A stretch of 64,000 bases of DNA from an uncultured Eubacteriales bacterium (GTDB lineage Bacteria; Bacillota; Clostridia; Oscillospirales; Acutalibacteraceae), in the NCBI GenBank assembly GCA_934725425.1, contig CAKVAX010000004.1, forward strand, positions 1-64,000, written 5' to 3'. Made by a program: the position numbers and the translations under genes. Under the pieces are notes generated by a model, which was not told the origin of the DNA, did no database searches, and was given only the letters and a program-made list of their open reading frames with translations. Numbering within the stretch: the first letter of the stretch is position 1; each line of letters opens with the position of its first letter. Positions 27,147 through 34,983 of this stretch are shown piece after piece.

Positions 27147-27434
27147 ATGTTGAAAAATAAACATATTCCCACAAGAAAGTGCATCGGATGCGGGAAAATA
27201 TCAGAAAAAAAATTTTTGCTAATGATAGTAAAGTCACCAAAATATCAAGAAAAAAAGACTTTTAAAGTTTTAACAGGTACCGATAAAAAAGAAGGACGCG
27301 GAGCATATCTATGTAATAACCGAGATTGTTTTTTAAAAGCAAAAAAAGGAAGACGCTTGGAAAAATCTTTTTCTTCGAAAATTGAATCGGAAATTTATGA
27401 CTCTTTAGAAAGGCTGATTTTAAAAAATGAATAA
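27147..27434 (+). CDS. rnpM: RNase P modulator RnpM (YlxR)
   Basis: Small RNA-binding protein next to nusA; the Bacillus homologue has been reported to bind the RNase P RNA. The motif RKCIGCGKISEKKFLL, GRGAYLCNNRDCFLKAKK and a basic character are characteristic. 95 residues. It ends with an 8-base overlap into ylxQ. Confidence 0.9.
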   Translation: MLKNKHIPTRKCIGCGKISEKKFLLMIVKSPKYQEKKTFKVLTGTDKKEGRGAYLCNNRDCFLKAKKGRRLEKSFSSKIESEIYDSLERLILKNE

Positions 27435-27789
27435 ATCCCTGCTTTCCTTTTTAGGAATTACAAAACGTTCAGGAAATTTGGTTTTCGGAATGGACGAAGT
27501 TAGGAAAAATATCTTTAAAGGAAACATAAAATTAATACTTACTGCCAAGGATATATCCAAAAATTCTTTTGAAAAAATAAATGAATTCAATAATAATTTG
27601 GAAAAATCCATCGACATCTTGCCCACAGAAATAACAAAAGAAGAAATCGAACATGCAACTAATAAATTCGCAGGAATCATCGGAATAAAAGACCAGAATT
27701 TTGCAGATAAAATCTCTCTATTAGTAAAGCCCACAATGAAAGGAATGAGCACAAATTATGATAAAATACAGAGTTCACGAAGTTGCTAA
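27427..27789 (+). CDS. ylxQ: L7Ae-family ribosomal protein-like YlxQ
   Basis: K-turn-binding protein family (L7Ae/L30e/S12e). The 120 residues begin LLSFLGITKRSGNLVFGMDEV and contain KLILTAKDISKNSFEKI. Its role is not fixed in bacteria. It overlaps both neighbours, 8 bases with ylxR and 32 bases with infB, indicating coupled translation. Confidence 0.88.
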   Translation: MNKSLLSFLGITKRSGNLVFGMDEVRKNIFKGNIKLILTAKDISKNSFEKINEFNNNLEKSIDILPTEITKEEIEHATNKFAGIIGIKDQNFADKISLLVKPTMKGMSTNYDKIQSSRSC

Positions 27790-30160
27790 GGACTTAGGCA
27801 TTGCCAGCAAAGAAGTAATCGCACTTTTAAAAGAACACCTTGGCGAAGAAAAAAAACATATGACAGCTCTTACGGAAAACGAATTAAATTTCATATTTGA
27901 ATACTATACTCAGAAAAATGAAGTAGAAAATTTTGATGAATATTTTTCCGCTAAAAACAATAAGTCTGAATCCGAAAAAGAAGATAATACCACTAAGCCG
28001 GCCAAAAAATCAAAAACTGTTTCAGAGAAAAAATCAGATAAAAAAGATAAAAAATCAACATCTTCGGAAACTAATGTTAAAAATTCCAAAAACGAGCATA
28101 CCAAAAATCAAAATTTACAAAAACCAAAATTCGAAAATAAAATAATTTTGACAGGAAGTTCAGAAAATTCTCAACCTGAGCAAGAAATCTCGGACGGATT
28201 GGTTATAAACACCAGAAACGTTAATGTAAACATAGATAAATACAATGAAAAATACGATAAAATAGCTTCCGAAAAAATTAAAAACGATAATACTACTACC
28301 AAGCAAAAAATCGTTCAAAAATCTCAGCAAAGAAATAAATTTAAAAACGCAAAAAGAGAAACCGAAGCCGAAAGACTTCGCCGCATAGCTGAAGAAAGAA
28401 AGTCAAAACCTTTAACAGTGTCCATACCGGACGAAATAACAGTCGGAGAGCTTGCTTCAAGACTTAAAGCTACTGCTGCAGAAGTTATTAAAAAGCTGAT
28501 GATGATGGGCGTTATGGCGTCAATAAACGATACTATTGACTTTGACACAGCAAGTCTTGTTGCTATGGAATTCCACGCAAAAATAGAAAAAGAAGAAACT
28601 GTAAGCATCGAAGAATTGATAATCGATGACAGCGAAGACAAAAAAGAAGATTTAAAACCACGTGCTCCTGTAGTCGTAGTAATGGGACACGTAGACCACG
28701 GAAAAACTTCGCTTTTGGATGCTATACGTCATGCAGATGTTACTTCGACGGAAGCCGGAGGAATCACGCAGCATATAGGTGCATACACAGTCAATGCAAA
28801 CGGCAGAGATATAACATTCTTGGATACACCGGGTCACGAAGCCTTTACAACCATGCGTGCAAGAGGAGCCGAAGTAACTGATATAGCTATTTTGGTAGTA
28901 GCCGCTGATGACGGAATTAAACCGCAAACCGTTGAGGCTATAAATCACGCAAAAGCTGCAAAAGTTTCGATTATCGTTGCGATAAACAAAATGGACAAAG
29001 AAGGCGCAAATCCTGAAAAAGTAATGCAACAACTTACAGAGCACGATATTTTGCCGGAAGAATGGGGCGGCGATACTCCTTGCATAAAGGTATCAGCTAA
29101 GAAAAACGAAGGCATTGATGAACTTTTAGAAATGGTACTTTTAATTGCGGATTTGAAAGAGCTCAAAGCAAATCCGAACCGTCACGCTAAAGGAACTGTA
29201 ATCGAAGCTAAACTCGATAAAGGAAGAGGACCTGTTGCGACTATTCTTATTCAAAACGGTACACTTAAGGTCGGAGATATCATAGTGGCAGGAACCGCCG
29301 TAGGACGTGTACGCGCTATGACAAATGATAAGGGTCTCAGAGTAAAAACAGCCGGACCATCAACTCCTGTAGAAATTACCGGACTTGACGTGGTACCGAC
29401 AGGTGGAGACACCGTTAATGCTGTTTCGGATGAAAAACTCGCAAGAGAACTCGTTGACCAAAGAAGAAATGCAATTAAAGAAGCTGAATTTAACAGCAGA
29501 ACCAAAATTACTCTCGATAATTTATTTGACCAAATGCAAGAGGGCGATGTAAAAGAACTTAAAGTTATCGTAAAAGGTGACGTTCAAGGTTCAGTAGAAG
29601 CAGTAAAACAATCTCTGGAAAAAATATCCAATCCAGAAGTAAGAGTTCATGTAATTCACAGCGGAGTAGGAGCAATAAACGAATCTGACGTAATGCTCGC
29701 AAACGCTTCGAATGCTATTATTGTAGGATTTAACATAAGACCCGAACCCGATGCAGCAGAAAATGCTAAGCGCTACGGTGTTGATATGAGACTGTACAGA
29801 ATCATATATGAATGCATTGAAGAAATTAAATCCGCTATGAAAGGTATGCTCGCACCGAAAATAAGAGAAGTAGAACTCGGTCGTGCAGAATGCAGAGAAG
29901 TTTACAAAATTTCAAGCGTAGGAACAATAGCGGGATGCTATATTCTTTCGGGTAAAGTTACAAGAAATTCCAAGATAAGAGTTGTAAGAGACGGCGTTAT
30001 AATATGCGAAGATGAAATTTCGTCTTTAAAACGCTTCAAGGATGATGCTAAGGAAGTTGCTCAAGGATTTGAATGCGGAATCGGTTTGGTTAATTTCAAC
30101 GATATAAAAATCGGGGATATTTTCGAAGCATTTATAATGGAAGAATACCGCGAAGATTAA
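27758..30160 (+). CDS. infB: translation initiation factor IF-2
   Basis: GTPase that places fMet-tRNA on the 30S subunit. A short N-terminal IF2-N module (KYRVHEVAKDLGIASKEVIALL) is followed by a long Lys/Ser/Asn-rich linker (about 65-200), then a second IF2-N (VTVGELASRLKATAAEVIKKLM), the G domain with GHVDHGKTSLLDAI, DTPGHEAFTTMRARGA and NKMD, and the C-terminal fMet-binding domains. 800 residues, normal. The start lies within the 3' end of ylxQ. Confidence 0.97.
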   Translation: MIKYRVHEVAKDLGIASKEVIALLKEHLGEEKKHMTALTENELNFIFEYYTQKNEVENFDEYFSAKNNKSESEKEDNTTKPAKKSKTVSEKKSDKKDKKSTSSETNVKNSKNEHTKNQNLQKPKFENKIILTGSSENSQPEQEISDGLVINTRNVNVNIDKYNEKYDKIASEKIKNDNTTTKQKIVQKSQQRNKFKNAKRETEAERLRRIAEERKSKPLTVSIPDEITVGELASRLKATAAEVIKKLMMMGVMASINDTIDFDTASLVAMEFHAKIEKEETVSIEELIIDDSEDKKEDLKPRAPVVVVMGHVDHGKTSLLDAIRHADVTSTEAGGITQHIGAYTVNANGRDITFLDTPGHEAFTTMRARGAEVTDIAILVVAADDGIKPQTVEAINHAKAAKVSIIVAINKMDKEGANPEKVMQQLTEHDILPEEWGGDTPCIKVSAKKNEGIDELLEMVLLIADLKELKANPNRHAKGTVIEAKLDKGRGPVATILIQNGTLKVGDIIVAGTAVGRVRAMTNDKGLRVKTAGPSTPVEITGLDVVPTGGDTVNAVSDEKLARELVDQRRNAIKEAEFNSRTKITLDNLFDQMQEGDVKELKVIVKGDVQGSVEAVKQSLEKISNPEVRVHVIHSGVGAINESDVMLANASNAIIVGFNIRPEPDAAENAKRYGVDMRLYRIIYECIEEIKSAMKGMLAPKIREVELGRAECREVYKISSVGTIAGCYILSGKVTRNSKIRVVRDGVIICEDEISSLKRFKDDAKEVAQGFECGIGLVNFNDIKIGDIFEAFIMEEYRED

Positions 30161-30176
30161 AAAATCGGAGGTTTTT

Positions 30177-30524
30177 ATGTCTAGCCATAGGTCAGAACAT
30201 AATTTTGAAAACATAAAAAGAGAAATCACAGCAATAATAAGGGAGCTAAAAGACCCACGCCTCAAAAACATGTTTTTGAGCGTAATAAAAATAGCTCCCT
30301 CGCATGACGGGTCTAGCTACAGGGTATTTGTAAGTGCGCTGGAAGGCATGGAAAAATCAAAAGAAGCCGTAGAAATTCTTAATGTTGCCAAAGGATTTGT
30401 TAGGTCGGAAATCGGCAACAGGTTGAGATTAAGGTACGTTCCGAATATTACATTTATTCCGACAGATTCGGTTGAATACGGAATTAATATGTCTAAAAAA
30501 ATTGATGAATTACTTTCAAAATAA
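30177..30524 (+). CDS. rbfA: ribosome-binding factor A
   Basis: Binds the 30S subunit during 16S maturation. The 115 residues are of KH-like fold with EITAIIRELKDPRLKN near the start and GFVRSEIGNRLRLRYVPNITF, both family signatures. TCGGAGGTTTTT precedes the ATG, 16 bp after infB. Confidence 0.95.
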   Translation: MSSHRSEHNFENIKREITAIIRELKDPRLKNMFLSVIKIAPSHDGSSYRVFVSALEGMEKSKEAVEILNVAKGFVRSEIGNRLRLRYVPNITFIPTDSVEYGINMSKKIDELLSK

Positions 30525-30537
30525 AGGAATATCGTTT

Positions 30538-31491
30538 ATGGAATTCAATGAAAAAATCATATCATACCTAAAAAATAATGATTTCTTTTATATAATCACT
30601 CATATGTATCCCGACGGAGATGCGCTGGGCTCAGCTTTTGGGCTTTGTCTGGCTCTTCAAAAACTCGGCAAGCATGCAAAAGTTTTAAATGAGGATGATA
30701 TACCTAAAAAATTTAGATTTTTGTATGATTATGTGAAGAAAGAGGATTTTGAATGTAAATCCGTAATTTCAGTGGATCTTGCAGAGGCGGCACTTTTGAG
30801 GCCTGAATTAAAAATTTATGCAGATAAAATTGATGTTTGCATAGACCATCACAAAGTAAATAAATTTAAAGCTCCCCTATCTTTAGTCGATTCTTCCGCG
30901 GCGGCATGCTGTGAGATAATTTACAAAATTATAAAAGATTTAAATGTCACTATAGATAAAGAAATTGCGGCATGTTTATATACGGGAATTTCGACAGACA
31001 CCGGATGTTTCGAATATTCAAACACTTCAGCGGATTCGCATTATATAACGGCAAAATTAATGGAATACGGAGCGCCGGTAGCCAAAATAAACGAAAGTAT
31101 TTTTACAAAAAAATCGCGTATAAAATTGGAAACAGAAAAAAATATGTACAAGAACCTCGTATATTTTTTCAGTGACAAATGTGCGATAACTCACATATCT
31201 ATAAATGAAATGGAAAAAATAGGAATAACAGATAACGAGCTCGATGGAATCGCATCTATTCCTATTAAAATTGAAGGCGTTGAAATAGGGATTACTTTGA
31301 GAGAAAAAGTCGGAGGAACCTATAAGGTGTCCGTCAGAACTTCTGAAAACATAGATGCAAGCAAATTTTGTGAATATTTTGAAGGCGGCGGCCACCAACG
31401 TGCTGCGGGATTCACAATAAGCGGGACTGTTTCGGAAATTTATGAGAAGATAAATGATGTTCTGATTCATAAATTTGGGTGGAAAAAATGA
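30538..31491 (+). CDS. nrnA: DHH phosphoesterase, NrnA-type nanoRNase/pAp phosphatase
   Basis: Degrades short oligoribonucleotides and 3'-phosphoadenosine 5'-phosphate. Metal-binding motifs are ITHMYPDGDALGSA, SVDLAE, CIDHHKVNKF and the DHHA1 end FEGGGHQRAAGF. The open frame extends back to 30472 inside rbfA, but ATG at 30538 follows AAAGGAATATC and is the natural start, giving 317 residues. The stop overlaps the truB start (ATGA). Confidence 0.93.
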   Translation: MEFNEKIISYLKNNDFFYIITHMYPDGDALGSAFGLCLALQKLGKHAKVLNEDDIPKKFRFLYDYVKKEDFECKSVISVDLAEAALLRPELKIYADKIDVCIDHHKVNKFKAPLSLVDSSAAACCEIIYKIIKDLNVTIDKEIAACLYTGISTDTGCFEYSNTSADSHYITAKLMEYGAPVAKINESIFTKKSRIKLETEKNMYKNLVYFFSDKCAITHISINEMEKIGITDNELDGIASIPIKIEGVEIGITLREKVGGTYKVSVRTSENIDASKFCEYFEGGGHQRAAGFTISGTVSEIYEKINDVLIHKFGWKK

Positions 31492-32396
31492 ACGGAATTA
31501 TTATTGTAGATAAACCGCAAAATTACACATCATTCGATGTAATTGCTGTTCTAAGAAAAAAATTAAATCAAAAAAAAATAGGCCATATGGGGACACTAGA
31601 CCCTATGGCTACAGGAGTTTTGCCGATTGTAGTGGGAGATGCGGCTAAATTTCAAATTTACTCAACTAACCACAACAAAGAGTACATCGCAAAAATTCAG
31701 CTGGGAATTTCGACGGATTCTTTGGACTCTACCGGTACTGTGCTTCTAAAAAAAGAATGTCATATAAACGAAAAGATGTTCCTTGAAGTTTTGAAACAAT
31801 TTTTGGGAGACATAAAACAAGTCCCCCCTATGTTTTCGGCGATAAAAATAAACGGTAAAAAATTATACGAGCTTGCTCGAAAAGGCATTGAAGTAAAACG
31901 AGAAGAACGAAGTATTAAAATATATGATTTAAAACTTCTCAGCTTTGATGAAAAAAATCAAGAGGCTGAAATTAAGGTACTTTGTTCTCAAGGAACTTAC
32001 ATAAGAACTTTATGCCATGATATCGGGGAAAAATTAGGTTGTCCGGCTATCATGTCGTACTTAAGGAGAACTTTATCCGGAGGATTCAAGGTAGAAAACA
32101 GCATATCATTAGAAAAAATAAAAAAATTATCAAAAGAAAAAATATGCGAAGATTATTTGCTGCCAACTGACACATTATTAACAGGGTACGATAAAATAGA
32201 AATTTCAAAAGCTCAAGCCGAAAGATTCAAAAACGGCGGTGCGCTGTCATTTTCAAGGTTAAATTTGCAAAGTGAATTTCAAAATGACGAAATATACAGA
32301 TTGTACTGCGAAAATAATTTTATAGGAGTCGGAAAGGCAAATATTCTAAAAGAAGAACTGAAAGTTTTAAAATGCATCCACTCTGAAAATAAATAA
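31488..32396 (+). CDS. truB: tRNA pseudouridine-55 synthase
   Basis: Makes the universal pseudouridine 55 in tRNA. The catalytic motif GHMGTLDPMATGVLP carries the essential Asp, and VPPMFSAIKINGKKLYELAR and CSQGTYIRTLCHDIG follow. ATG at 31488 overlaps the nrnA stop, giving 302 residues; the in-frame GTG at 31479 is upstream. The C-terminal region is weakly conserved as usual. Confidence 0.95.
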   Translation: MNGIIIVDKPQNYTSFDVIAVLRKKLNQKKIGHMGTLDPMATGVLPIVVGDAAKFQIYSTNHNKEYIAKIQLGISTDSLDSTGTVLLKKECHINEKMFLEVLKQFLGDIKQVPPMFSAIKINGKKLYELARKGIEVKREERSIKIYDLKLLSFDEKNQEAEIKVLCSQGTYIRTLCHDIGEKLGCPAIMSYLRRTLSGGFKVENSISLEKIKKLSKEKICEDYLLPTDTLLTGYDKIEISKAQAERFKNGGALSFSRLNLQSEFQNDEIYRLYCENNFIGVGKANILKEELKVLKCIHSENK

Positions 32397-32439
32397 ATAC
32401 TCATACTTAGGTTTAAAAATCAAAAACTCGGTGATAAAA

Positions 32440-32982
32440 ATGAAAATTTACAATACATTAGAAAAACAAATATCTCCAACAGCGGTTGCGCTTGGATATT
32501 TTGACGGGGTCCATATAGGGCACCAAAAAGTACTGAAAAAAACAGCTAAATTTAAAAAAGAAGGTCTTACTCCTACTGTTTTCACATTTTCTTCAAATCC
32601 AAAATCAGAAATAATGAAAACCCCGGAGAAAAAAATTTTTTCCATGGAAGAAAAACAAAATGCCATGCAGAATTTGGGAATTGAAATTATGTATGTTACG
32701 GATTTTTCAAGGATAAAAAATATGTCCGCCGAACAATTTGTTCGTGAGATATTATTTAAAACTTTAAATGCGAAGGTGGTAATTTGCGGATTTAATTATC
32801 ATTTTGGCTCGGGAGGAGTTGCAGACGCCACAGATTTGAAAAGAATTTGTTTGGACTACGGAATAACCACAAAGATAGTAAATCCGGTATTATTCAATAA
32901 GTCTCCTGTGAGCTCAACGAGAATACGAAAAGCCTTGTTGGAAGGAAATACTTTTGATTTACAGAATATGTTAAGAAAATAA
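32440..32982 (+). CDS. ribF: FAD synthetase domain of RibF, riboflavin kinase domain missing
   Basis: Bacterial RibF is usually about 310 residues with an N-terminal FMN adenylyltransferase and a C-terminal riboflavin kinase. Here only the first domain is present, 180 residues: VALGYFDGVHIGHQ with the HIGH motif, VICGFNYHFGSGG and SPVSSTRIRKALLEG. The protein stops at LQNMLRK, where the kinase linker would begin. The next 44 bases hold only a terminator and then an opposing gene, so no kinase remnant is present. The kinase must be elsewhere or absent. ATG at 32440 follows GGTGATAAAA. Confidence 0.9.
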   Translation: MKIYNTLEKQISPTAVALGYFDGVHIGHQKVLKKTAKFKKEGLTPTVFTFSSNPKSEIMKTPEKKIFSMEEKQNAMQNLGIEIMYVTDFSRIKNMSAEQFVREILFKTLNAKVVICGFNYHFGSGGVADATDLKRICLDYGITTKIVNPVLFNKSPVSSTRIRKALLEGNTFDLQNMLRK

Positions 32983-32984
32983 AA

Positions 32985-33019
32985 AAACTATCCTTTTTTG
33001 TTATAAAAGAGGATAGTTT
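32985..33019. terminator. bidirectional terminator between ribF and ogg
   Basis: AAACTATCC/GGATAGTTT stem extended by T/A pairs; it has T-rich flanks on both strands and lies between two converging genes. Confidence 0.7.
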
Positions 33020-33026
33020 CTTATAT

Positions 33027-33872
33027 TTATTCAAAAATTTCGGGATTAGAACGGGAGTAGTGATAGAGGTATTGCTGAGCTATGCCGGCGTAATTTCCAA
33101 AAATTTCGGAAGTTTGACCCGGAAAAAAATACTCCATCACTCTTTTCATCCAGACATCCATAGGAAAAGATTCCAGGCGATGCATGCCGTAAAGCAAAAC
33201 GCAATCAGCTACTTTGTTGCCTACGCCTTTTATTTTCTTCAATTCTTCGCGGGCGTCATCAATAGGCATAGTACTGATTTTTTGGAGATTTACCTCTCCG
33301 GAAGCGATTTTTTGTGCTGCGTCGATGATATATCTGGCTCTGAATCCACTTTTTATGGGTTGCAAATCATCTTCGCTTAAGAGAGATAATTTTTTCGCGC
33401 TCGGAAAAGAATAATTATTCCCCAGTTTGTTTCCAAATTGCTCACATAAAGACAAAATGATTTTCTTAATTCGAGGAATATTATTATTTTGAGAAATTAT
33501 AAATGAGCACAGAGATTCCCATGGGTCCTGCCTCAAAATTCGTATTCCCGGGCAAAATTCATATGACTCTTTAAGAACCAGGTCAAAATTAGAAAAATTT
33601 TCACCAATTTTTTTGTAATCAGTGGAAAAATCAAAATAATCTCTCCATATTGAATTGAATTCTTCTACAGTAGTTCCGGTAAAAACAATTTCTCCGTTTT
33701 TAGAAAATGCTTCGAGCTCCCTATCGAAAGCAACACCGCTGTAAGAATTTTCATTTTTATTCCAACGAAAACATTGACCACAGTCAAAAGTCTGACTTAG
33801 GTCAAAGTTTGAAACATATTCAATAAAAACTTTTTCGTCCGAATTTTTATCTCTGACAAAAATTTTAGGCAT
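33027..33872 (-). CDS. ogg: OGG1-type 8-oxoguanine DNA glycosylase/lyase
   Basis: Removes oxidised guanine from DNA. An N-terminal OGG-like domain (FDLSQTFDCGQCFRWNK) is followed by the helix-hairpin-helix-GPD core, with the catalytic Lys and Asp in KIKGVGNKVADCVLLYGMHR and ESFPMDVWMKRVM. SFIISQNNNIPRIKKII is the OGG-type active site lead-in. The frame is open to 33914, but ATG at 33872 gives the expected start and overlaps the rpmB end by 8 bases. 281 residues. Confidence 0.9.
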   Translation of the reverse strand: MPKIFVRDKNSDEKVFIEYVSNFDLSQTFDCGQCFRWNKNENSYSGVAFDRELEAFSKNGEIVFTGTTVEEFNSIWRDYFDFSTDYKKIGENFSNFDLVLKESYEFCPGIRILRQDPWESLCSFIISQNNNIPRIKKIILSLCEQFGNKLGNNYSFPSAKKLSLLSEDDLQPIKSGFRARYIIDAAQKIASGEVNLQKISTMPIDDAREELKKIKGVGNKVADCVLLYGMHRLESFPMDVWMKRVMEYFFPGQTSEIFGNYAGIAQQYLYHYSRSNPEIFE

Positions 33873-34053
33873 TTTCAGAAACTCTGCCTGAACGCATACA
33901 TCTGGTGCAAGCATACAAACGCATTGGAGTTCCGTTTACAACTACTCTGACTCTTCTTACATTAGGTTTCCACATTTTATTTGCACGTCTGTGAGAGTGC
34001 GAAACTTTTATTCCAAAAGCTACTGCTTTTCCACAAAGTTGACATTTTGCCAT
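33865..34053 (-). CDS. rpmB: 50S ribosomal protein L28
   Basis: The 62 residues begin MAKCQLCGKAVAFGIKVSHS with the zinc-binding Cys pair and later a CTRCM pair, the Cys-containing form of L28. HRRANKMWKPN is diagnostic. AAGGAGAAATTTATT precedes the ATG. It overlaps the glycosylase gene downstream. Confidence 0.96.
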   Translation of the reverse strand: MAKCQLCGKAVAFGIKVSHSHRRANKMWKPNVRRVRVVVNGTPMRLYACTRCMRSGRVSENA

Positions 34054-34192
34054 AATAAATTTCTCCTTACCATTATTATATTAATATTTAAGACTCAAAA
34101 AAACTTACTTTTTCACTTAAGTTCTTTTTATACCGCTTAGTTTTATAATATCAAATAATTTATCTAATTGCAAGGACTGTTATGATTTTATT

Positions 34193-34897
34193 TTATAAAT
34201 CTTCCAAAAAACTATTTTTAATGCTCTGCAAAACATTAAGCATGTAGCAATCCACGTCATATTTTTCACAAATACTGTAGCTCAAAAGCTGAATGATATC
34301 ATCAATAAAATTTTTCATTTCGGAAAATATTTCTAGAATTTTAAATTTAAAATCATATTCCTTTTTGCTTTCCAGAATTTTGATTTCTTCTTTATTTAAA
34401 ACAGTGCCGAGTTCATCTTTGCCCTGAGCAGCAGGGACGCACATAGGCGGGAACATAACGCACCACCAGTTTTTGCCTTTGCCCTGACCTATTACTATCC
34501 TAAGCGCATCATAAACTCCTGCAGGCATCGAAATATCGTCGTAAGTACGAGTATTAAAGTACATACGGGTTACGTACGCTTCAACAGGGTATTCATAGCC
34601 GTTTGCTTTGATTTCATCAATAGCGGATTTTTTAATATTTTCAATATTTTCTTCGGTTAATTTTTCGACGCATGTCAAATTTTCGACATCTTTAAATTTA
34701 CTTCCGAAATCATTTAAAATCCTATCCCGAACCTTTAATTTTAAATCCTGGTCAAATTTGCAATCGGAATTTGCTATTATATGTAATCTGAAAATTTTAT
34801 CGCTTATACATTCACACCTATTAAAAAAGCCGGTAAATGAAACAAGCACAGAAATAATAAATCCCGAAATAAGCGCCTTGGCTCTGGTACTAAGCAT
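34193..34897 (-). CDS. spoIIR: stage II sporulation protein R
   Basis: Secreted forespore signal that triggers SpoIIGA to process pro-sigma-E in the mother cell. An N-terminal signal/anchor (ALISGFIISVLVSFTGF) precedes FRLHIIANSDCKFDQDLKLKVRD, YPVEAYVTRMYFNTRTYDDISMPAG and GKNWWCVMFPPMC, the family core. 234 residues. The ribosome site AAAGGAG is inside the 3' arm of the upstream injection-system terminator, which could limit translation of read-through RNA. Confidence 0.94.
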   Translation of the reverse strand: MLSTRAKALISGFIISVLVSFTGFFNRCECISDKIFRLHIIANSDCKFDQDLKLKVRDRILNDFGSKFKDVENLTCVEKLTEENIENIKKSAIDEIKANGYEYPVEAYVTRMYFNTRTYDDISMPAGVYDALRIVIGQGKGKNWWCVMFPPMCVPAAQGKDELGTVLNKEEIKILESKKEYDFKFKILEIFSEMKNFIDDIIQLLSYSICEKYDVDCYMLNVLQSIKNSFLEDL

Positions 34898-34900
34898 AAT

Positions 34901-34950
34901 AAAAAGCTCCTTTATTCTTAATTAATACAAAAAGAATAATGAGCTTTTTT
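34901..34950 (-). terminator. terminator of the injection-system operon, overlapping the spoIIR ribosome site
   Basis: On the minus strand AAAAAGCTC-A-TTATTCTT pairs across a 12-base loop with AAGAATAA-AG-GAGCTTTTT, 17 base pairs with a small internal loop, and ends in TTTTTATT. The right arm contains AAAGGAG, the Shine-Dalgarno of spoIIR nine bases before its ATG. Confidence 0.75.
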
Positions 34951-34983
34951 TACTTATTTTATTCAGATTAAAAAATATTTTTA

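Noticed and set aside
33060..33380. Open frame on plus strand after ribF as possible lost flavokinase half
   Set aside because: It is the opposite strand of the glycosylase gene and its translation shows no kinase motif.
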